This document shows positions 58,244 to 64,000 of a stretch of DNA of 64,000 nt, one piece after another. Source of the DNA: Selenomonadaceae bacterium. Lineage in GTDB: Bacteria; Bacillota; Negativicutes; Selenomonadales; Selenomonadaceae. The notes beneath the pieces were generated by a model. That model was not told the DNA's origin, made no database searches, and was given only the letters and a program-made list of their open reading frames with translations. The DNA lies in assembly GCA_017614505.1 (NCBI GenBank), contig JAGABT010000017.1, positions 62,001-126,000 on the forward strand, read 5' to 3'. Made by a program: the position numbers and the translations under genes. Each line of letters starts with the position of its first letter. Within the stretch, counting starts at the first letter, position 1.

Positions 58244-61200
58244 CTACGAATTTATAGCCTCAGAGTTAGGAAGATTAAAGCCGTAACGCCAGTGAGAAAA
58301 CGCTATCGTCATCGAGGCATCGGGATTGACTACAACTTCATCGATTGTCGGCACATCGTCAGGGTCAACAGGCACATCGCCAGGGACAGGCACGTCAGGG
58401 ACAGGCGCCAAAAGTTCTCCGATAGTGTTCCTGGTGCGACCGTTGAGAATTTCGTAGCCCAAAATATCGTCGGTGAGTTCGCTGACGCCGCGCCATGTCA
58501 TGCTGAAATCGTCCGAAACCAGATTGACAAAATCTTCGCCAGCTTCCTGTTTCAAAGATTCTTTAGCGATTCTGTCATTGAAAATTAAAATATCCGCCGC
58601 CGTATCGAAATCAGTCAGCGTAATGCTCGAAACGCCGCCCGCAACGGAAATCGTATCGTTACCGAGACCGCTGGCAATCGTCGTATTGTCGCCGTTTACG
58701 TTGACGAAATCGTCTTTCGCCGTGCCGTTGGCGTACCAGTTTTCCGAGACTTTAATATTTTGCCTGTAGGCGCTGTCCAGCGTGTCGGCAACGTAGAAAT
58801 TTTCGGTGGTTACAGAGCCAACAATAGTGCCGCGAATTTCCCTCTCGACTTCAAACTCAGCAGTCGGCAGGGAATTTTTATTGCCATTCGCAACGACGAA
58901 GTAGCCGGTAGGAACGTCGTCCAGCTCAACGGTAACCTGTTCAACCTGAACTTCCAGCAAATCCAGAATCGTATTGGTATCGCCGCCGTTGTTCACGCTG
59001 TAATTCAAAATGCTATCCGTGAGCGTGCCGGTGCCCTGCCAGACAAGGCTTATATTGTCGGAAGCGAGCGTCACTTCATTTTCACCGACAGTTTGCAGCA
59101 GGGAATTTTCCGCGATTTTATCAGTGAAAATCAGCTTATCCGCCGTCGTGTCAATATCCGCGAAGGTTACGGTTTCGACGCCGCGCCCGATTGAAATGGT
59201 GTCCCTGCCGCCGCCGCTTACAACCGTCGCATTATCGCCAATGACGTTAATCGAATCGTCGCCGTTGGTTGCGGTTGCCAGCCAGTTTTCGTCAACGGTA
59301 ATCGCCTGCCGGTAAGCCTCGCTGCCGGTTTCAGCGTCGTAAACTTTGTCGGAAGAAACTGTGCCGACATTTTCTTCGCCGGTATCCCATTCGACAATTA
59401 AGCCGATATTTTCCACGCCGAAGAAGTCCTGCCCATTGACGCCGCTGGGGAAAAAGTCATTCCACTGCCCGAATTTCGAGTAGTAATTTCGATTATAATA
59501 GAGCATAAGCGCCGTAGAATTAATTGAGCCGTCGCCGTCGGGCTGGAGATAAGACCAGTTGGAATAGGCGGCGCCTTCGAGCGTAGTGGTGCTGCCCGCA
59601 GGAATAGTTTCGCCGGAAAGCCACTGCCAGCCTTCGTTGTACACGGAACCTTCACGGTAGCCGCCGAGCCAGTAGCTATTTTTTGGCGCGGTTTCAGCCT
59701 TCAGTAAAGTTTCAAGCGCCGCCTGTTCGCCTTTGTCGGTGATTGTTACCAAATGTCCGCCTAAAGATTCCGCGTAAGCCTTCGCCTCGTCCCAGGTTAA
59801 ATTTACGTCGGAGAAAACTTTGTAGCGGTGTCCGTTGTACCACGCTGAGCCGTCGTTCGCGAAGAACTCAGAATTTTGCAGAGTGTCGTTGGCGTAGTCG
59901 ACGATAACAAATTCGCCGGTTTCGCTTTCAGGAACGGTTTCAAGGTCGACGGCAACGATAGTATCCGGCACGAGAAGTTCCGCGATAGTCGCGCGGGTGC
60001 TGCCGTTGCTGAAGCTGTAGTCCAGAATTTCATTGGTAAGCGAATCGACGCCCTGCCACGTGATAGACATTTCGTCGGAATAAATGGTAACGGAGCCGCC
60101 TTCAACGGTTTGGAGCATGGAGCCTTTTTCAATTCGTTCATCGAAAATCAGCCGGTCGGAAGTGTCGAAATCAGCGAAGGTTACGCTGTTGACGCCGCCC
60201 GCAACGGAAATTGTGTCAGTGCCGCCGCCGCTGGCAATCGTAGCGCTGCCGTTGACGTTGAGCCGGTCATTTTTATCAGTGGCGGTTGCCTGCCAGTTTT
60301 CAGCAACGTTGATAATCTGCCGGACGGAATCGCTGTCCGCCGCGTAAACTTTTTCTTCGGTGACGGTGCCAATGACGGTATCGTCCGAGCCGGTGGAGCC
60401 GCCGAAAACTGCGGTCGCGCTGGATTCAAGATTGTATTCGGAAATGTAGAAACTGCCGGTTGAATCAGCCGCCGCGTCGAGGTTGACGGTAACTTCATCG
60501 ACGGTAACTTTCAGCAGGTCCTGAATTTTATTCGTGACGCCGCCGCTGGTAATTTCGTAGTTCAGAACGTCGTCGCTGAGTTCGGTCACGCCGTACAGGA
60601 CAATTTCCAAATCGTCGGAGGCAAGCGTAACGGCTTCGGGGTCGAACGTCCAGACAAGTGAGTCTTTATCAATCCTGTCGGCGAAAATCAGCGTGTCTTT
60701 ATCCGGCTGGACGGTGGCGGCGGCGACGGTTGCAGTAGTTTCAGTGTCGCTTTCTTCCGCGTCGAAAGTTTCATCTTCGCTGGCGGCAAGCAGGAAAGTT
60801 GGCTCAGATTCGACGGCGGCGCTTGCCAGCAGAAATGCCGGTTCAAAATCTTCAGCCGTACTTTCGACAGCCATAGCCATCATGAGCATTGGAGTTTCTT
60901 CAACTTCGCTTGCGGGTTCCAAAGTTTCTGGTTCGGTTTCAACGGCGGCGCCTGCCAGCAGAAATGCCGGTTCAAAATCTTCAGCCGCACTTTCGACAGC
61001 CATAGCCATCATGAGCATTGGAGTTTCTTCAACTTCGCTTGCGGGTTCCAAAGTTTCTGGTTCGGTTTCAACGGTGGCGCCAAGGTCGAGGTCGGCGATA
61101 ATGACATGGCGAACGCCGCTGCCAATGGAAATTTCGTCGCTGCCCTTGTTGCCGCTGATTGTGGTTCTGTCGCCAATGACATTAATCGTATCGTCATTTT

Positions 61201-64000
61201 CGGTGCCGGTAACGTCCCAGTCATCTGGCACGAAAATTTTCTGTTCGTAGGTATCGGAATGGTCGTCCGCCACGTAGACTTTGTTTTCCTTGACGAGACC
61301 GACCTGCTCGTTTTCTTCGGAGTAATCGGCATTTAAAGACGCGGTGGGAGTTTTGTCAGTGTTTAAGGCGGGAATGACGACATAGCCGGTTTGGTCTGCG
61401 GGCATTGAATCCAAATCCACAATAACATAATCTGCGCCGTCGAACAGCAGGCTTTCAATGGAAGTGCTGGTGCCGCCGTTGCTGATTCTGTAGCTGTGGA
61501 AATCGCTCAAAACAGATCCGTCTGTCTCAGTCGACAGATTCTGGAAAGTCAGCGTTCTGTCGCGGGAATAGAGCGTGAGCATTCCATTTCTGTCGCGTTC
61601 GCGCAGGGATTTTTCGCGAATGGCGTCCGTGAAGTGAATTTTGTCTTCGTCGAGCGTGAAGTCTGCGAAGGTGACGTTCGATACGCCGCTGCCTACTGAG
61701 AAAATGTCGATACCGCCCGCGCCAGCTACGGTGACGTTGTTGCCGGTGATTTTTAGGTTGTCAGATTTTTCGGTGCCGGTGACGTTCCAGGCGGAAGGAA
61801 TGGTAATGCTCTGCCGGTAAGCTTCTTCGCTGGTATCAGCGGTGTAGGATTTGCCAGAGGTGACAGTGCCAATAACAGTATCGTCGGAATCGGCTTCGTT
61901 TTTGAAAGTTGCAACTGAATCGAAAACGGTATTGCCTTCCGCGTCGACGCTGGAATTGACGATAAAGACGCCGGCTTCGCTTTCGGGTACAGTCCCCAGG
62001 TCTACCGCGAAAACGTCAGTAGTTTGTGCCACAATGCCCTGCGCGATTTTTTTGAATATATCGTTGAGTATTCCGTTTATATCATAAAAATTGCCGTTTG
62101 CGGGAGCGACGCCGGTAGCGTTGGCGAGCGGTTTGTAGTCGTATTCGCATTCCGAATTAGTTACGCCAACAACGTCCAGAACAATTCTTCGGCTGTTGAG
62201 TTCGTCGATAATCGTATCGGATTCCAGATTAATCGTGCCGGTGTCGGTGTCGTCATAGTCTTCGTCCGTGAGCATGATAAAGCGCGTGGTAACGTCGCCG
62301 TTCAAATCCATTGTAAGAGCCGCTTCAATCGCGCTGAGACCGTATTCGTCGCCGCCACTGGCAGTAAGTCCCTCAAGAGCGGTTTTAAATTCCTCGACGT
62401 TATTGGTACTGGCGAAACCATGAACTTTTATATCCTTGTCGCCGTTGCCGGAATAGCCGAAATCAACTAATCCGAGCCGGAAATTGAACTGCTCCTTCTT
62501 TAAAGAATCCGCGAAATATTGAAGCGCGTTCTTGACATTCGTTATGTAAGTACCCATGCTGCCGCTGGTGTCAACGATAAACACAATGTCGGTATCGTAT
62601 TTCAAAAGTCCTGTATCGGTGCCGCCGCTTGAGGTATCGCTGCTGCCGCCGGTTAAATCAAGCGCATTGCCTTCGGGGTCGACAACATTCAGCGAGCCGT
62701 TCGCCTGTCCGAGGAAGGTTATGCTACCGTCGCCTACCTGTACAACTAAATCTTCGCCGCTGTTGACGGAAGTTGCTGTCAGGCTGGAATTAATCTGCAG
62801 CGTGGAGTTTGCAAGGGAACCCGCAACGCTGACAGTGTCGTTATCGTCGCCGTCGCTGTAAATCAGCAGGTTGGTTGAATCTGCGCCGAAAACTATTGAG
62901 TCATTGCCGTCGCCAGGATTTATGGTAACGTTTGTGCCGGTGTTTAAAATGAAATCTCTGCCCGCGCCGCCGTTCATGTAGACGCTCTCACCGCCAGCAA
63001 CCGTCATAAATCCGTTAGAAATTGTATCATCGCCGCTTCCGCCGTCGAGTGTCACGTTCGCGCCAATGTTGTAGACAGAATCGTTACCGTCGCCGCCCAA
63101 AACGCTGGAAAATACGCCGACGTTGCCAATCACGTCAATTCCACTGCCGCCGTTAATCGTCACGTAGTTGCCGTTATTGCCAACGGTGTCGTTCCCGTCG
63201 CCAGCGTCAATAACAACATAGCCGCCGGTATCTGCAGGGCTCAGACTGCTATGCTCAGAATTTACTATTCCGCCATTGCCAATGCTATCGTCGCCCGCGC
63301 CCGCGTCAATCGTTACACTGTCGCCGTAATTGTGAATGGTGTCTGTGCCAGCGCCGGAATTTATTTTTGTACTGTCGCCGGTACTGCGAATGCTGTCATT
63401 GTCGGCGCCACTTTGAATCGTCGCGCTGTTTCCGTAATTATTAACACAGTTAGCACCGTCGCCAGAGTCTATTGTTACATTTGAACCACGATTGCTAATG
63501 GAATCGTTGCCAGCGCCCGTGTCAATCGTTACACTGTCGCCGTAATTGTGAACGGTATCTTCACCACTGCCAGTCAGAATGTACGAATATTTGCCGTAGT
63601 ACGAGGGATTGAAGTTGATAATACTGTTGTTCCCGTCACCCGCGTCAACTGTCACGCTGTCGCCGTTGACTTGAACCGTATCGTTCAAGCTGGTAGCAGT
63701 AACCTGCCAGCCTTCAGCAACCGAGATAGACTGCGGGTATTCATCTTCGGCGTCGTACACTTTATTTTCCCAGACGTTGCCTACAACTTCGCCGCTGACT
63801 TGCGTATCAGTACTGAACTCAGCGGTCGGATTGGAAAGCGTATTGCCCTCAGAAATATAGAAAACGCCGGTCGCGCTGGTTGCGGAGTTCAGATTTACAA
63901 AAACTTTTTCAATACTGACAGTCGAAACGAATCTGCCGTCAACAACCCTGTAACTGCCGGCGCTGCTGACAACGCTGCCGGTAATATCGCTGATAGAATT
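58244..64000 (-). CDS. Giant RTX/VWA/C-type-lectin surface protein (5' end beyond window)
   Basis: Open from the right edge to TAG-free end at 58244, at least 1,918 residues; the first 80 visible residues (64000-63761) are in frame with the rest. About six modules of roughly 165 residues repeat the order: VxVDLxxxPxxxTGxF, DTVIGTVT, KVYxAD, YRQxIxVxExW, NVxGD, GxDTISxAGGV, DxLIFxDRI and a closing LTDxILxY. Module 1 is expanded by a calcium-binding RTX array (GAGNDSI, GDGNDTV; about 63700-62900). A von Willebrand A domain with MIDAS DTSGSMG follows (about 62600-62040). A Met-rich repeat interrupts module 3 and a C-type lectin-like domain (HRYKVFSDV ... YWLGGYREG ... WQWLSGE) interrupts module 5. 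Likely a type I-secreted adhesin; no transporter is visible. Confidence 0.85.
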   Translation of the reverse strand, partial: NSISDITGSVVSSAGSYRVVDGRFVSTVSIEKVFVNLNSATSATGVFYISEGNTLSNPTAEFSTDTQVSGEVVGNVWENKVYDAEDEYPQSISVAEGWQVTATSLNDTVQVNGDSVTVDAGDGNNSIINFNPSYYGKYSYILTGSGEDTVHNYGDSVTIDTGAGNDSISNRGSNVTIDSGDGANCVNNYGNSATIQSGADNDSIRSTGDSTKINSGAGTDTIHNYGDSVTIDAGAGDDSIGNGGIVNSEHSSLSPADTGGYVVIDAGDGNDTVGNNGNYVTINGGSGIDVIGNVGVFSSVLGGDGNDSVYNIGANVTLDGGSGDDTISNGFMTVAGGESVYMNGGAGRDFILNTGTNVTINPGDGNDSIVFGADSTNLLIYSDGDDNDTVSVAGSLANSTLQINSSLTATSVNSGEDLVVQVGDGSITFLGQANGSLNVVDPEGNALDLTGGSSDTSSGGTDTGLLKYDTDIVFIVDTSGSMGTYITNVKNALQYFADSLKKEQFNFRLGLVDFGYSGNGDKDIKVHGFASTNNVEEFKTALEGLTASGGDEYGLSAIEAALTMDLNGDVTTRFIMLTDEDYDDTDTGTINLESDTIIDELNSRRIVLDVVGVTNSECEYDYKPLANATGVAPANGNFYDINGILNDIFKKIAQGIVAQTTDVFAVDLGTVPESEAGVFIVNSSVDAEGNTVFDSVATFKNEADSDDTVIGTVTSGKSYTADTSEEAYRQSITIPSAWNVTGTEKSDNLKITGNNVTVAGAGGIDIFSVGSGVSNVTFADFTLDEDKIHFTDAIREKSLRERDRNGMLTLYSRDRTLTFQNLSTETDGSVLSDFHSYRISNGGTSTSIESLLFDGADYVIVDLDSMPADQTGYVVIPALNTDKTPTASLNADYSEENEQVGLVKENKVYVADDHSDTYEQKIFVPDDWDVTGTENDDTINVIGDRTTISGNKGSDEISIGSGVRHVIIADLDLGATVETEPETLEPASEVEETPMLMMAMAVESAAEDFEPAFLLAGAAVETEPETLEPASEVEETPMLMMAMAVESTAEDFEPAFLLASAAVESEPTFLLAASEDETFDAEESDTETTATVAAATVQPDKDTLIFADRIDKDSLVWTFDPEAVTLASDDLEIVLYGVTELSDDVLNYEITSGGVTNKIQDLLKVTVDEVTVNLDAAADSTGSFYISEYNLESSATAVFGGSTGSDDTVIGTVTEEKVYAADSDSVRQIINVAENWQATATDKNDRLNVNGSATIASGGGTDTISVAGGVNSVTFADFDTSDRLIFDERIEKGSMLQTVEGGSVTIYSDEMSITWQGVDSLTNEILDYSFSNGSTRATIAELLVPDTIVAVDLETVPESETGEFVIVDYANDTLQNSEFFANDGSAWYNGHRYKVFSDVNLTWDEAKAYAESLGGHLVTITDKGEQAALETLLKAETAPKNSYWLGGYREGSVYNEGWQWLSGETIPAGSTTTLEGAAYSNWSYLQPDGDGSINSTALMLYYNRNYYSKFGQWNDFFPSGVNGQDFFGVENIGLIVEWDTGEENVGTVSSDKVYDAETGSEAYRQAITVDENWLATATNGDDSINVIGDNATVVSGGGRDTISIGRGVETVTFADIDTTADKLIFTDKIAENSLLQTVGENEVTLASDNISLVWQGTGTLTDSILNYSVNNGGDTNTILDLLEVQVEQVTVELDDVPTGYFVVANGNKNSLPTAEFEVEREIRGTIVGSVTTENFYVADTLDSAYRQNIKVSENWYANGTAKDDFVNVNGDNTTIASGLGNDTISVAGGVSSITLTDFDTAADILIFNDRIAKESLKQEAGEDFVNLVSDDFSMTWRGVSELTDDILGYEILNGRTRNTIGELLAPVPDVPVPGDVPVDPDDVPTIDEVVVNPDASMTIAFSHWRYGFNLPNSEAINS
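60824..61081 (-). repeat. 129-bp tandem repeat coding a Met-rich 43-residue unit
   Basis: Two nearly identical 129-bp units (60824-60952 and 60953-61081) within the giant gene, plus a degraded partial third unit at 60785-60823. Each encodes ETEPETLEPASEVEE then TPMLMMAMAVES and DFEPAFLLA. Confidence 0.9.

Noticed and set aside
57946..64000. Calling a genomic island from tRNA-Gly to the right edge
   Set aside because: Only tRNA-end repeats support it; no integrase and no second boundary are visible in the window. Kept as a finding, not as a feature.

Overview
This window looks like chromosomal DNA from a diderm Firmicute of the class Negativicutes, most likely a Selenomonadaceae-type gut or rumen anaerobe. 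That assignment is inferred. Gene content and housekeeping order are Firmicute (CodY, tig-clpP-clpX-lon, yceD-rpmF-plsX-fabK-fabD, the DUF512 radical-SAM gene beside der, FtsL, a BofA homologue), but a 16-strand-type outer-membrane porin with a coiled-coil N-terminus shows that the cell has an outer membrane. A superoxide reductase points to anaerobic life. No species-level call is possible from the sequence alone.

Layout. 1-8.3 kb: end of a lytic transglycosylase, a polyprenyl synthetase, the proteostasis operon tig-clpP-clpX-lon, and an exported ParB-like/RelA-SpoT-like protein. 8.3-13.9 kb (minus): nagA, a double CobT-like protein, an AdoMet-decarboxylase-like protein without its pyruvoyl serine, a secreted unknown and a polysaccharide deacetylase, then tRNA-Leu. 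14.1-19.2 kb (minus): a GT41 (O-GlcNAc-transferase-like) protein and a polar amino-acid ABC transporter with two paralogous binding lipoproteins and an ATPase fused to a GHKL/RsbW-like domain. 19.4-24.0 kb (minus): lipoprotein flavodoxin, SDR, UDG-like protein, ABC-F ATPase, BofA. 24.1-25.8 kb (plus): first island of double-glycine-leader small proteins with a RelB/YoeB toxin-antitoxin pair inside it. 25.8-30.4 kb (minus): recR, fabD, fabK, plsX, rpmF, yceD. 30.6-39.8 kb: superoxide reductase, VanX-type dipeptidase, porin, alaS, a LEA-like repeat protein, an ABC exporter, glyA. 39.9-44.2 kb (minus): aminotransferase, second island of double-glycine small proteins, aspartokinase. 44.5-57.8 kb: CYTH, dnaX-ybaB, hybrid histidine kinase, plsY, der, DUF512, DUF1858, rsmH-ftsL, TAXI receptor, accC, codY, tRNA-Gly. 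58.2-64.0 kb (minus): a giant RTX/VWA/C-type-lectin surface protein that runs off the right edge.

The two most unusual systems are: (i) a family of small proteins with a 'DDELExVAGG' double-glycine leader in two islands about 16 kb apart, five of which share one unusual promoter with exact 17-bp spacing; and (ii) a dispersed intergenic RNA-like element, four copies, made of three successive hairpins whose stems covary while two apical loops always present GGA. Other points of interest are the double CobT protein, the serine-less AdoMetDC homologue, the ABC-GHKL fusion and the secreted RelA/SpoT-like protein.

The window has no IS element, prophage, CRISPR array or rRNA that I can support. Functional assignments rest on motif recognition by eye; no database search was run.
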